Below, one piece after another: positions 51,273 through 60,497 of a stretch of DNA of 64,000 nt. Source of the DNA: Spirochaetaceae bacterium (lineage in GTDB: Bacteria > Spirochaetota > Leptospiria > Leptospirales > Leptonemataceae); assembly GCA_002729885.1 (NCBI GenBank), contig PBUB01000007.1, forward strand, positions 1 to 64,000, written 5' to 3'. The notes beneath the pieces were generated by a model. That model saw nothing but the letters and a program-made list of their open reading frames with translations, ran no database searches and had not been told where the DNA came from. How positions within the stretch are numbered: the stretch's first letter is position 1; every line of letters begins with the position of its first letter. The position numbers and the translations under genes were made by a program.

Positions 51273-51809
51273 CTAGAGTTTATTTTTTCCCGTCCACAGA
51301 TCCGTATTCTCTAAACCACCATAATCTATGCTTCTCAAATTGGGGCTGCGAGACTCGATCGCGTGCATACATTGGTCCAACGGCTCCAAATTATGATGGA
51401 GTACCAATTGCCCCCCACGCTCCAGCACAAGCTTCAGGTGCACATGCTGTCCAGCGAAGAATAATTTCTCAGTGGGCTTGATGGCGACAATTTCGGTCCA
51501 ATTGATCTCGGAGCGGCGTTCTCTAAAATCATATGCGACCAGGAACTTGTCAGTTAGTTCGACGCGGATATGAGCCCATTTGAACTCAAAGATGTTTGCT
51601 CGAATAGCGAACGCTGAACCCACAAATAATGAAAGCACCGCTCCTCTAAGGATAAATTTTTTCGGAAGCGTATCCGCATCAAAGAAATCGGGAGAAACTG
51701 CGAGAAAAAATCCCAGACCTCCAAAGAATGCGTAGAAAGCGAGCAACTTTAAGAGCCTTGCCTTTCCAGAGGCTGGCCCAACTCTATAAGTAATGTTTCC
51801 TGTTTTCAT
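51273..51809 (-). CDS. Membrane protein of a paralogous array (PH-like), member 1
   Basis: A 178-residue protein with two N-terminal membrane helices (about 18-45 and 48-70) followed by a beta-rich domain. It ends with the array signature (LHHNLEPLDQCMHAIESRSP, then SIDYGGLENTDLW). It resembles bacterial PH-domain membrane proteins. Four paralogues of about 177 residues lie in tandem on this strand, so the group probably arose by duplication. No ribosome binding site is obvious. Function unknown; an immunity role is discussed under findings. Confidence 0.65.
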   Translation of the reverse strand: MKTGNITYRVGPASGKARLLKLLAFYAFFGGLGFFLAVSPDFFDADTLPKKFILRGAVLSLFVGSAFAIRANIFEFKWAHIRVELTDKFLVAYDFRERRSEINWTEIVAIKPTEKLFFAGQHVHLKLVLERGGQLVLHHNLEPLDQCMHAIESRSPNLRSIDYGGLENTDLWTGKNKL

Positions 51810-51857
51810 AGTCTTATGGGGCGATCCGGTCCCAGTCTCTTTATTCCATTGCCAAGT

Positions 51858-52391
51858 TCAGAGCTTATTCGTCTCAGTCCATAGGTCCGTTTTGTCCAAT
51901 CCACCATAGTCGACGCTTTCCAAATTTGGGCAGCGCTTCTCGATAGCTGCGATACATTCCCCGAGTGGTTCAATGTTATGGTGAATTACCAATGTATCCC
52001 CCTTTGTATTAATAATCATCAAATGAACTCTACTCCAGGAGAGAAAGAAGGTCTTTGTGGGCTTAATAGTCACAATCTGATCCCATTCGAACTGCGTCTC
52101 ACGGCCGCGAATATTGTAGGCCCGTAATGCGCTGGGGGAAAGCTCAACTCGAAAATGCCCGTGAAAAAACTCGAACGCCTCCGCTCTCATCGAAAACACA
52201 GCAAAGAACAGATATCCAGTTAGGAGCCCGAAAGGCACAATCCGTTCGAGCCTTGTTTCCAGAGAAAAGACCTCCGGAAACAATAGGAAAGTTATCAGGA
52301 GCCCCATCGTTATCGCATGACCCAATACCAAAAGGAAGAGCCGCGCCCCTGCCCCCGATGGGCCGGTTTTGTATTCCACTTTGTCCGCCAT
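51858..52391 (-). CDS. Membrane protein of a paralogous array, member 2
   Basis: A 177-residue paralogue of member 1: same two-helix start, PH-like beta domain (VTIKPTKTFFLSWSRVHLM) and end (IHHNIEPLGECIAAIEKRCP and SVDYGGLDKTDLW). GGGGTG precedes the ATG. Separated from member 1 by about 48 bases. Confidence 0.65.
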   Translation of the reverse strand: MADKVEYKTGPSGAGARLFLLVLGHAITMGLLITFLLFPEVFSLETRLERIVPFGLLTGYLFFAVFSMRAEAFEFFHGHFRVELSPSALRAYNIRGRETQFEWDQIVTIKPTKTFFLSWSRVHLMIINTKGDTLVIHHNIEPLGECIAAIEKRCPNLESVDYGGLDKTDLWTETNKL

Positions 52392-52413
52392 TATTCACCC
52401 CAGTAGGCTGAGT

Positions 52414-52947
52414 TCACAGTTTGCTAGTTTCAGTCCAATATCGCGTCCTGTCCAATCCTCCGTAATCTATTGATTTCAAGTTAGGAGAGCGTTGCTCTAT
52501 TTCATGCACGCATTCGCCCAGGGGTTCGATGTTATGATGCAAGATAATCTCTTTTCCTTCTTTGGTCTCTATGATCAAGTGAATTGGTTCCCAAGAGAGA
52601 AGGAATTTCTTAGAGGGTCGAATTTTCATGATTTCGGACCAGTTGAGTTCCTTTACTCTCCCCCGAATATCTCTGGCAATCACGAGCGAATCTGAAAATT
52701 CTATAGAGAAACTGCACCTTTGAAATTCGAAAATATGCGCTGGCAAAGTCATCGCAATCGCAATAAAATACATAACTAGGCCGATGATTCCCGTCAGAAA
52801 GATTTCCATCGCGTCCCCGGCAATTTCATTGCGGAAAATAATGAGACCGCAAAAAATTAAAGGCATCAATAAATAGCTCAGAAAGAGAACCCAGAACCGT
52901 AGCATGCTGGAAGCAAAGGTAGCTGTATACGAAGTCTTTCCCGTCAT
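52414..52947 (-). CDS. Membrane protein of a paralogous array, member 3
   Basis: A 177-residue paralogue with the ATG at 52947 (GGGGAGG upstream, and length equal to the others); an upstream start at 52959 would add four residues. It overlaps the preceding toxin-like gene (ATGA) and ends before member 2. End signature HHNIEPLGECVHEIEQRSPN and SIDYGGLDRTRYW. Confidence 0.7.
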   Translation of the reverse strand: MTGKTSYTATFASSMLRFWVLFLSYLLMPLIFCGLIIFRNEIAGDAMEIFLTGIIGLVMYFIAIAMTLPAHIFEFQRCSFSIEFSDSLVIARDIRGRVKELNWSEIMKIRPSKKFLLSWEPIHLIIETKEGKEIILHHNIEPLGECVHEIEQRSPNLKSIDYGGLDRTRYWTETSKL

Positions 52948-53261
52948 TGTCCTCCCCAATACTTTTCATGTAGTAACTGAACGGGGAATAACAACATTCC
53001 GTTCACGGTCTGAGCCCCCCAAAAGGCTGCCGGTCCCCCGGATGGCATACCGGACCCGTTTACAAGCATGCTTTCCCAACTTTTGTTGGTCGCCGCGCTG
53101 CCAAAACTGAGAGCTCCCGTCGTCAGCACCTGAAGTCCTTTGAACTCGTAATCATCTTGTAAACCTGTGTTTATCAATTGGGTCACTGAGTTCGTCGCGA
53201 CTGAGGTCATTCCCATTCGGATATTTCCGAAGAAGTTCCTCCATTTCATTGTGCAAATCAT
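52944..53261 (-). CDS. Short coupled protein, possible toxin C-terminal fragment
   Basis: A 105-residue gene whose start overlaps the stop of member 4 and whose stop overlaps the start of member 3 (ATGA both times). It is unrelated to the paralogues: helical start (MKWRNFFGNIRMGMTSVATN), Gly-rich part and a C-terminal LLHEKYWGGQ. Its composition resembles the end of large repeat-toxins (Rhs or Spv-like). This suggests a displaced toxin tip kept with its immunity gene. Identity unproven. Confidence 0.45.
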   Translation of the reverse strand: MICTMKWRNFFGNIRMGMTSVATNSVTQLINTGLQDDYEFKGLQVLTTGALSFGSAATNKSWESMLVNGSGMPSGGPAAFWGAQTVNGMLLFPVQLLHEKYWGGQ

Positions 53262-53791
53262 AATTTGTTAGCTTCAGTCCCGTATCGCGTCCTGTCCAAT
53301 CCTCCATAATCTATTGATTTTAGGTTAGGAGAGCGTTGCTCTATTTCATGCACGCATTCGACCAGAGGTTCGAGGTTATGATGAATGATCACATCTGTTC
53401 CATCGGCCCGGATTAGACGCAGGTGCGCTGGAGCGTTGGATAGGGGAAATCGTTTGGTTGGAGCAATTGCAACAATCTCCTGCCATGCCATACTTATTCG
53501 TTTTCCCTGAAAGTTCTCACAGATGATTTTATTGTCCAGGATTTCAACCTTGAAGCAGGCATGGCGAAACTCGAAAAAGTGAGCGGGCAAGGAGAATATG
53601 GCTCCGACAAAAAATAATAGCAACCCAGATGCTAAAGTAAGCGAAATTTCAGATGGGTCCCCTCGAATATGGTTACGAAAAATAATTATTGCGAAGCCCA
53701 AGATTGGTGTAAGCACATATGTGCCAGCCAAGCTCCAGAATCGGAGAACACTCGCCGAAAATGAAGTGGAATAAACTATTCTATTTGTCAT
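53258..53791 (-). CDS. Membrane protein of a paralogous array, member 4
   Basis: A 177-residue paralogue with the same two-helix, beta-domain layout and end signature (HHNLEPLVECVHEIEQRSP, YGGLDRTRYG). Its 3' end overlaps the short coupled gene. A gene fragment without a start overlaps its 5' end. Confidence 0.7.
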   Translation of the reverse strand: MTNRIVYSTSFSASVLRFWSLAGTYVLTPILGFAIIIFRNHIRGDPSEISLTLASGLLLFFVGAIFSLPAHFFEFRHACFKVEILDNKIICENFQGKRISMAWQEIVAIAPTKRFPLSNAPAHLRLIRADGTDVIIHHNLEPLVECVHEIEQRSPNLKSIDYGGLDRTRYGTEANKL

Positions 53792-53978
53792 TGATCATTC
53801 TCATAGCAAGTGCTCTATTGCCTTCCATCTTATTCTGAAGATTCACCAGCGAGCTACCAGACACAGAGGGCTTTCCGCACCCTATTGAAAGTGGATTTCC
53901 CCTCACGGCGGTGCCTCCAGTTACGTAGGTCCTTTCTGGAGAACGCGGTATGAGGGGATGACAATTTAATCTCCTCCA
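53781..53978 (-). pseudogene. Open fragment without start, upstream of array member 4
   Basis: About 65 codons open on the minus strand without an ATG near the 5' end, ending at TAG (53783-53781), which overlaps the start of array member 4. It reads as a tail of a larger protein (ERTYVTGGTAVRGNPLS) and mirrors the placement of the 105-residue gene before member 3. Probably a decayed toxin tip. Confidence 0.4.
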
Positions 53979-54589
53979 CTACTCACCATCTCCGCGAATT
54001 GCACCCGGGTCGAACGCCCGTCAGGTGGATTGGACAATACCTCCAATTCCACCAGCGAAATCGGGCGCTTGTAGCACGAGCCATTATCAAAAATATAACG
54101 CTCATCCTCATGCTTCACGGAAACTGGACGCGTGAACAGGAGTCCATTTCCTGTAAAGTTCAGAACATATGCAGAGTTTCTTTTACCAGAGAAGCGCGCA
54201 TAGAAGAACACGGTCGGCATTCGCATGATCGCTTCCTCCTCATCGTGGTCCATAAGATAGCAACGAGTGTACTGTCCAGAAAAGGTCTTCAGGAATTGCT
54301 TCGCACTGCTTCCGTCAAGCTGGTTCATTGATAGCTCACTACTATACGCGGCTGGCACCGAATAGGAGGAGCCTGTAACTCCAACAGGGAACTCCTTTCG
54401 ATTTCCGGTCCACTCCGTATCGAAAGTGTACGTGTACATTCGCTCAGGTTCCTCATCAGGAAATCCCAACAATACCTCCTCTTGATTAAAGAGATTGCAA
54501 TGTGCTCCCATCAGCAGGATTGGTATATGGATGGAGAGCCACATTGTTAGGGGGCCTGCCACAAAGGTACTATCTCGAGACTGCTGCAT
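53966..54589 (-). CDS. Putative exported protein, unknown function
   Basis: A 207-residue protein, not recognised. If the ATG at 54589 is used, residues 16-31 (MWLSIHIPILLMGAHC) form a hydrophobic segment ending in a Cys that could be lipid-modified; the ATG at 54544 would start directly with that segment. Neither has a ribosome binding site. The C-terminal part is beta-rich and Tyr/Phe-rich. First of several small exported proteins on this strand. Confidence 0.5.
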   Translation of the reverse strand: MQQSRDSTFVAGPLTMWLSIHIPILLMGAHCNLFNQEEVLLGFPDEEPERMYTYTFDTEWTGNRKEFPVGVTGSSYSVPAAYSSELSMNQLDGSSAKQFLKTFSGQYTRCYLMDHDEEEAIMRMPTVFFYARFSGKRNSAYVLNFTGNGLLFTRPVSVKHEDERYIFDNGSCYKRPISLVELEVLSNPPDGRSTRVQFAEMVSSGGD

Positions 54590-54628
54590 GAATCAATAAC
54601 CCTTTTGGCGGTGCAATTAGCTCTAACT

Positions 54629-55006
54629 TCACAAACAACTCTTTTCCTGGCGCGAATAGTAGATTTCCTCTTCGCCAACACCCGAACCGAAATCACAGTT
54701 GATCCAAAGCTCAGAATCGGTGATCCGCTGGATGTCACAATGAAAATATGGCTGCATAGATCCGCATTTGATTCGTACTCGTCTCAAACCCGCCCATTCA
54801 TAGAAGCATGGGCCCTTTTGAGAGAAATGAATCCAGCGATCCTCGGTAATAGATATGCTGGAGTATTTCTTATTCTTGATGGACCATAGCTTCCCCGAAG
54901 AGTCTTCAGTCCAATTACCCTGTATCATTTCAGCCAGCTTTGCATCCTTTTGACAAGTTCTGGAACAGGTGATGGACAAGGAAACGGCTATAAATAAAAA
55001 CGCCAT
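54629..55006 (-). CDS. Small putative lipoprotein
   Basis: A 125-residue protein with an N-terminal hydrophobic stretch (FLFIAVSLSITC) and a Cys that may be lipidated, though the preceding Thr is atypical. The mature part has GNWTEDSSGKLWSI, a pattern common in small ligand-binding lipoproteins, and several Cys. No ribosome binding site. Unknown function. Confidence 0.55.
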   Translation of the reverse strand: MAFLFIAVSLSITCSRTCQKDAKLAEMIQGNWTEDSSGKLWSIKNKKYSSISITEDRWIHFSQKGPCFYEWAGLRRVRIKCGSMQPYFHCDIQRITDSELWINCDFGSGVGEEEIYYSRQEKSCL

Positions 55007-55291
55007 GATATAACGTTAGCTTCAATCTTAATCTCCTCTGATGTTCTTATAAATTTTGATTTGCAGACCGACGCCTGGATCTCTCGGGAGCTCCACTCAT
55101 GGCCTCGGAGGCGAGATATCACATGACAAGAGCAAAGGTTGTTAATCTCCAATCGCTTCAATCGATACCAGACTCTTCTTTGTTACAGTTCCAGTATAAA
55201 ACCCTTAAAATTACCTCTTCGCACCAGATTGGAAATTCCGATAACTTTAGCGAAGTGGCGCAATGAGTACGCAGGCTCGTCCTATATCTTG

Positions 55292-55693
55292 CTACTCCAA
55301 CCGCCTATGATAGTAGAAATTCTGACTACCTGAAGGACATTCCAGGACGAATTCCTTTTTGGAAAGAAACTGAATGGGACAGGCACTATCCGTATTCATC
55401 GCATTAAATTCTTCACGAGTCTGGTTGCCGCAGGCCCGGGAAAGCGTCCCCTCCTCGGAATTGAGCCGATACATACATCGCTGAAAGCTGGAGTGATTTA
55501 TAAGAATATCCCTGCGATATTCCACTGCAATAGGATTCTCTATGAGTTCTGCGCTGCCTTCCCCGTCCGTCCATTTATATACCTCCCATCTTCCGATAAG
55601 CACATCTTGCTCTCGCATCGAGCCTGAATTGCCATTACATGTAACAATCAGAAACATTGCTACAAGATTAATATATAGTCTTGATGAATACAT
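55292..55693 (-). CDS. Small putative lipoprotein
   Basis: A 133-residue protein with an N-terminal hydrophobic segment (INLVAMFLIVTC) ending at a possible lipobox Cys, then a beta-rich domain with LIGRWEVYKWTDGEG (lipocalin-like start) and several Cys. The ATG at 55693 opens the signal; an upstream in-frame start at 55720 adds nine residues. Similar in layout to the gene at 54629-55006, so possibly related. Function unknown. Confidence 0.55.
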   Translation of the reverse strand: MYSSRLYINLVAMFLIVTCNGNSGSMREQDVLIGRWEVYKWTDGEGSAELIENPIAVEYRRDILINHSSFQRCMYRLNSEEGTLSRACGNQTREEFNAMNTDSACPIQFLSKKEFVLECPSGSQNFYYHRRLE

Positions 55694-55783
55694 TATTCCA
55701 ATCCTCGGGTTAGGCTCCATGGGTTACACTTCGAAGCAGATTGGAGAACACAAATCAGCTACCTGACGAAGTCTGCGAGCACA

Positions 55784-56821
55784 CTACTCAGGAACGTAGC
55801 GATCTAGAACTGAGCAATCCGAGTTTATGGAAGCATCTGCAATCTTTCTTATTTCTACCGAGGTTAACGTTCCTGATGGATAACCCAGAACAATTTTATT
55901 GTCAACCCGGGCAAGAGCTTTCGGCTCACCGGGCAATTTGCAGGCTCTGAAATCTCGGGTCCCTGACCGTTGTAATAGCCCCATCAATGATTTCTTTCTA
56001 TATTCAATCCAGAAAATATTAGCGTCGTCGATGGCAATAGTCTTGAGGGAACGCACACCTGGAAGCCTGAATCTATTCTGCGTCTCTGGCTTCCCTGGTT
56101 CATACTCTGAACACTCACCGAAGACGAGACATACGACTATCCGATTATCGGCTATTCCGTACCCCTCAAAGATATCCAGAGGACCTGAGCCAGCTGAAAT
56201 CTCATACCCTTGCTTTGGTGCATCTATCGGAACGACGCGAAAGAACCCAGGAGAGCCAATGAATACACTGTATCGCCTTTCCTGATCGGTGCTAACTCTG
56301 TGAATTCGAAGATATGGGCGCACCTGAAAACCTTCGGGTGCAGCATCCGGAATTATTTTCTGCGGTCCCTTCCCGGAAGGGTCCAGGATACCCAGAGCGC
56401 TTTTTCGATTGGTTTTTCTATCAACCAGTGCCAGATACCAATGCTTTCCTATATGCACAGAATCTGCGGCGATCCAATGACTCAATTTTATCTCATTCCG
56501 TAAAGCCAGGACTTCTGATTCGAATGAGTATTCTCGAATCCCGCCGTGAATATCCGTCACCATCAGAGAACGCCCATCGGTCTGCCAGGTCACAGACTCT
56601 ATGCGATTAAAACCAAGGTTGGTAGAAGCAATGGGCCGGAGCTCGGCAGTTAAAATGACAAGCTTCCATTGATCAGGGTTAGCCGGGACAATCCAGGCAA
56701 CATATCTTTGACCAGGTGCTACCCTCAAGATCGGTTGATCGGTTTCATCCAGGCTCCGTGGAGTGATACTGTGAAAGGGGATCAGCCAGGAGAGCAAGAT
56801 AATAAGAGGGATTCTAATCAT
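55784..56821 (-). CDS. Exported beta-propeller-like protein, unknown function
   Basis: A 345-residue protein with an N-terminal signal segment (IRIPLIILLSWLIPFHS). The rest is made of repeated WD/PQQ-like strand pairs (RYVAWIVPANPDQWKLVI, IESVTWQTDGRSLMV) that fit a propeller. I chose the ATG at 56821 over a GTG at 56869. No ribosome binding site. Not recognised. Confidence 0.55.
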   Translation of the reverse strand: MIRIPLIILLSWLIPFHSITPRSLDETDQPILRVAPGQRYVAWIVPANPDQWKLVILTAELRPIASTNLGFNRIESVTWQTDGRSLMVTDIHGGIREYSFESEVLALRNEIKLSHWIAADSVHIGKHWYLALVDRKTNRKSALGILDPSGKGPQKIIPDAAPEGFQVRPYLRIHRVSTDQERRYSVFIGSPGFFRVVPIDAPKQGYEISAGSGPLDIFEGYGIADNRIVVCLVFGECSEYEPGKPETQNRFRLPGVRSLKTIAIDDANIFWIEYRKKSLMGLLQRSGTRDFRACKLPGEPKALARVDNKIVLGYPSGTLTSVEIRKIADASINSDCSVLDRYVPE

Positions 56822-56891
56822 TTTCGATTCTGTAGGGCCAGGTATGTTTATTTGGAGACTAGCGCTCACTTAAATCGTCAATATGGATGCC

Positions 56892-57488
56892 TCAGTTTTT
56901 CTCCCATTTAGGATAACATCCAATGGCTCTTGTCTGTCCGTTTCGAAGTCGCATTACTCCGAGATCCGAGGGTTCCATAGGGCATCGAATTTCAATGGCA
57001 GTCTGTTGATTGCGGGTCTCAGCACCGAGCTGATGTTGAGCAAAATAATCGATATAGAGATTTCCTGATCTAAGCTCCCATTGTCCCTCCACGGAATATA
57101 GATCCCGAATCTCAAGCTCCCGTATCCCACCAACCCCGGCGAAGCCCGGAAGCTCTCGATGAATTTTACCTTGCGGTAGTATTTGAAATTCAGCATTATT
57201 TAAGACCCTTAACAGAAGCTTCTTTTCATCGCTCTTTGACAATCCATGGGAGATGAATTGCAATTCCGCGGCATACACTTCAATGACCTGCTCTTGCAAT
57301 GAGACAGACAGAAGCCCCCTTTTTGAAAGCAGGTTAGGACCGAATCTGATATTGGACTGGCCCCGGTCATCCGACCGCATCTCCGATGGGGAATGCTCCT
57401 CTTGCAGTGGAATCCGCCCCTCACGCGGGTCGTCAGAGCAATGTATGCCCAGAAAAATGATGCTTATCCAGATCAATTTACCGACCAT
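56892..57488 (-). CDS. Putative lipoprotein, unknown function
   Basis: A 198-residue protein: signal segment LIWISIIFLGIHC with a lipobox-like LGIHC, then a beta-rich domain. I chose the ATG at 57488 because GGAG lies four bases upstream and the signal begins there; the longer open frame runs into the next gene's low-complexity region in a different frame. Not recognised. Confidence 0.6.
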   Translation of the reverse strand: MVGKLIWISIIFLGIHCSDDPREGRIPLQEEHSPSEMRSDDRGQSNIRFGPNLLSKRGLLSVSLQEQVIEVYAAELQFISHGLSKSDEKKLLLRVLNNAEFQILPQGKIHRELPGFAGVGGIRELEIRDLYSVEGQWELRSGNLYIDYFAQHQLGAETRNQQTAIEIRCPMEPSDLGVMRLRNGQTRAIGCYPKWEKN

Positions 57489-57582
57489 AGGCTCCGTTGT
57501 CCTTCCCTTGAAGTTTAGTTTCCAGACATCACCATCTTCAAAAAAACCTGGATCGGAAATAATGCTTCGCCGCCTCTCTCCC

Positions 57583-58230
57583 TCAAAGCCCACCATCAAT
57601 ATTTCCGGGACCCGAGCTGTCCGATCCGCCTGCCGGCGCACCGGAACTTCCCGGAGCTCCCGAACCGCCATCGCCGCTTCCTGAGCTACCAGGTGTTGCG
57701 CGCGAACCACCATCCGGCGATCCAGAAGTTCCTTCTGTGCTCCCGGGTTCCATGCCATGGTCTTTGAGCATTTTCTGACGTGCTTCTTCGCTGAGTCTCT
57801 CATCGATTGCATCGAGATCCTCGGTCATACAACTACAATTAACGGAAAGTTTATATTCAAAATCCTTCTGGCAATTCCCACTTTGCGAAGGCGCATTACA
57901 ATCAATCTTGATGTCGGCGGTCTGACCGGGTCCTATGCGTTCGGGCAGATTCAGTTTACATTTCCAGGGTGCTTTATAGCTCGGCTCAGCTTCCAGTCGG
58001 CAATCCACCCTGCACAGCGACTTGTTTGTTAAGATGCGAACAACATTTAGTTCGCCGGCGCTGCAATTCGCTTTTACCTGTGAAGGTCCAGCCTTTACAT
58101 CAAACTCATAGTTGGGTTCAATGCGATACTTGCTAACTTCGGGAAATTGGGCACAACCGACCAATGCAAGCAGACAGAGCAGTACTGGCAGGGCACGGCA
58201 ATGAAGAACGGCAATTCCGGGCTTATTCAT
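57583..58230 (-). CDS. Lipoprotein with Gly/Ser/Pro-rich tail
   Basis: A 215-residue lipoprotein (LVGCAQF lipobox). The middle (about 30-150) has eight or more Cys, suggesting disulphide bonds in the envelope; the last 60 residues are Gly, Ser, Pro and Asp with no defined fold. The ATG at 58230 overlaps the stop of the preceding gene by eight bases, so they are coupled. The low-complexity tail is coded by GC-rich DNA. Function unknown. Confidence 0.6.
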   Translation of the reverse strand: MNKPGIAVLHCRALPVLLCLLALVGCAQFPEVSKYRIEPNYEFDVKAGPSQVKANCSAGELNVVRILTNKSLCRVDCRLEAEPSYKAPWKCKLNLPERIGPGQTADIKIDCNAPSQSGNCQKDFEYKLSVNCSCMTEDLDAIDERLSEEARQKMLKDHGMEPGSTEGTSGSPDGGSRATPGSSGSGDGGSGAPGSSGAPAGGSDSSGPGNIDGGL

Positions 58231-58738
58231 GAGTGAGCTCCAGAGTTTTGCTGGTTCTGTTTTCCCGGAACTCGTAGTAATCGTCATCGTACAGATCAAA
58301 TCCAAAGAGTCCCACGAAGAAATCTCCGATCTCACCGGGGTTGATGCCTGCAATGGCCCAAAGAAAAATGCCGGCTTTGGTCCATTCTTCGTTTCCCTGC
58401 ATATCCGCCATGCTGATGGACGCTCGTTTCCCTCTATAGGTGAACCTGTAGTCGTAAAATAAGGATTCCTGATCTAGCTTTTGATCAAAGAAGAGATAAT
58501 TTTGCTCATCTATACAATGGGTACCCCATCGGCCGGCCAGCAGACCATAGAAACATGTGCTGTTATGTCCCAGTCCAAGCTTCAAGGGGCCAACACCGAC
58601 CTGGACCAGCAAAGCCGATCCCTCCACCGGCACGGCAATATCGACAATGTCGGCCATGTCGGCGCTACGATCTCGGACGTAGGAGCTCTGACAGCTCACA
58701 GTGGTCAGAATGAGCAGGAAAATGATATTATATTTCAC
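58223..58738 (-). CDS. Small lipoprotein
   Basis: A 171-residue lipoprotein with a typical signal (KYNIIFLLILTTVSC). The mature part has a GLGHNSTCFYGLLAGRWG stretch and an acidic Tyr/Asp end. It overlaps the start of the Gly-rich lipoprotein gene. Not recognised. Confidence 0.65.
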   Translation of the reverse strand: MKYNIIFLLILTTVSCQSSYVRDRSADMADIVDIAVPVEGSALLVQVGVGPLKLGLGHNSTCFYGLLAGRWGTHCIDEQNYLFFDQKLDQESLFYDYRFTYRGKRASISMADMQGNEEWTKAGIFLWAIAGINPGEIGDFFVGLFGFDLYDDDYYEFRENRTSKTLELTHE

Positions 58739-58782
58739 CCTGCCATCAAGTCAGGTATAATAAATTAATGCAAGTGAAACAT

Positions 58783-58814
58783 AAAAAAGGGACAGGCTTT
58801 CACCTGTCCCTTTT
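58783..58814 (-). terminator. Terminator of glnA (also readable from the other strand)
   Basis: AAAAGGGACAGG (58785-58796) and CCTGTCCCTTTT (58803-58814) form a 12-bp stem with a 6-base loop. On the minus strand the stem is followed by a T run, so it terminates glnA; the A/T tracts on both sides let it act on either strand. Confidence 0.9.
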
Positions 58815-58838
58815 CCGTTCCAATGGGGATGCTCCGAA

Positions 58839-59852
58839 TTATGCCAGAGCTTCTTTGGTTGTCTGAACGATAGCTGCAGCAACCTTGTAAGGATCGGCAT
58901 TGGAAGAAGTTCTTCGGTCTTCCAGACGTCCCTTCCATCCATCAGCTTTTGTGCTAACCGGAATTCGGATAGATGCACCTCGGTCAGAAACACCGTAGCT
59001 AAACTTATCAATAGCCTGAGTTTCATGGAGACCGGTGAGGCGTTGCTCATTATGAGCTCCGTATACGCTGATGTGGCGTTCGATATTTTTACCGAAGTTT
59101 TCGCAAATCTTGATAAACACCTGCTCGTCGCCGTTTTCACGCATAGCTTTGTTTGAAAAGTTCGCATGCATTCCGGAACCGTTCCAGTCCAGATCGCGTC
59201 CCAGTGGTTTTGGATGCCAGTTAATTGCCATACCGTACTTTTCTCCTGCTCTTTCTAGCAGATAGCGAGCGATCCAGATTTCATCGCCGGCTCGTTTGGC
59301 CCCTTTGGCAAAGATCTGAAATTCCCACTGACCGGCAGCAACCTCGGAGTTAATACCTTCAATGTTCAGTCCGGCCTCGATACACAGATCCAGATGCTCT
59401 TCCACAAGAGGACGTCCGTATGCTCTAGAAGCGCCCACGCCGCAATAATAAGGACCTTGAGGACCGGGATATCCACCAGGAGGGAATCCAGGAGGAAGAT
59501 TGTGATCGGTATCCCACAGGAAGTACTCCTGCTCGAATCCGAACCAGAATTCGTCATCATCATCGTGGATTGTAGCGCGACCGTTGGACTCGTGTGGAGT
59601 GCCGTCCGCGTTCATTACCTCGGTCATCACCAGAAATGCATTCTTTCGGTCAGGATCGGGCACCATAAATACGGGTTTCAGCAGACAGTCTGAACTACCA
59701 CCTTCTGCCTGTTCGGTGGAGCTACCGTCGAATACCCACATAGGGCAATCTTCCAGTTTTCCACCGAAGTTGTCTCGGACCATGGTCTTGCTTCTCAGCA
59801 ACTGCGTTGGCCTGTAACCGTCCAGCCAAATGTACTCCAACTTTGTTTTCAT
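58839..59852 (-). CDS. glnA: Glutamine synthetase, type II (eukaryotic-type)
   Basis: A 337-residue ATP-dependent glutamine synthetase that makes glutamine from glutamate and ammonia. GSII markers: EYIWLDGYRPTQLLRSKT near the start, WVFDGSSTEQAEG (beta-grasp), GFEQEYFLWD (active-site Glu) and the substrate region GINSEVAAGQWEFQ. Its length fits GSII (about 340), not the 470 of GSI. Being GSII, it is not expected to carry an adenylylation site. GGAG precedes the ATG. Confidence 0.93.
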   Translation of the reverse strand: MKTKLEYIWLDGYRPTQLLRSKTMVRDNFGGKLEDCPMWVFDGSSTEQAEGGSSDCLLKPVFMVPDPDRKNAFLVMTEVMNADGTPHESNGRATIHDDDDEFWFGFEQEYFLWDTDHNLPPGFPPGGYPGPQGPYYCGVGASRAYGRPLVEEHLDLCIEAGLNIEGINSEVAAGQWEFQIFAKGAKRAGDEIWIARYLLERAGEKYGMAINWHPKPLGRDLDWNGSGMHANFSNKAMRENGDEQVFIKICENFGKNIERHISVYGAHNEQRLTGLHETQAIDKFSYGVSDRGASIRIPVSTKADGWKGRLEDRRTSSNADPYKVAAAIVQTTKEALA

Positions 59853-60497
59853 CTTTCTTTAACTCCAGGTAAATTATTCTTAATGCTCGAGCTGTTTGCA
59901 CCCCTTCCGAAGGCGGCCAGGTCAGATCGTTTCCTCGATTCCGACGGCTCTTTTTTCCAGGGAATCTGTTCCCCAACCAATCAGCCCGGTTGCCAATACT
60001 AATGCAATTTCCAGACCAGGATGAGAGGCCCAACAAAGGCTCCGTATTGCTGATTTTCAGGTCGGGAGTGCCTATTTTCTACACATCTCGATTATATTTC
60101 GTACTTGTTGTCCTTATTGTACGCATTTGGCCGTTATACTGGTCTATCAGGGTACCTGAAATTCGGGTCTTCTCTATAAATAGTGTGCCAAAGGCGGATG
60201 CAGATTTCCCTGGAATTATGCAGTCAGCTGTGTGGGGTCATCGTCTTTCGAAAGAAAGGGCGAATGCCAATACCTTAGATCCCCGGAAACGCAATCCAGG
60301 CCTACCGGGCGATCCTCTATCTTTCGGGGAAGTATGCCCGCGAGATTGCGTACCCTAGGTCCGGGTCCATCGAGGCTGGTAATTCTGTGCTCGAGTGCTC
60401 GCATCCATCCAGAAGGCGCTCCGGTTCGCCATGGTGGCACCGGTTCGTCTCCCCTCGCACAGGCCCCGGCCAACCCTCCTCCTGGCCTTCGTTTTGG
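59853..60497. other. Intergenic, no gene supported
   Basis: About 645 bases between the glnA start and the metallophosphoesterase end. Open frames are short and none has a start signal. A small inverted repeat (CCTTCGGAAGG, near 59905) lies upstream of glnA, but I see no convincing promoter. A sigma-54 pattern was looked for and not found. Confidence 0.4.

Noticed and set aside
59853..60497. Sigma-54 promoter for glnA
   Set aside because: TGG and GC dinucleotides occur but the 10-base spacing between GG and GC is not met.
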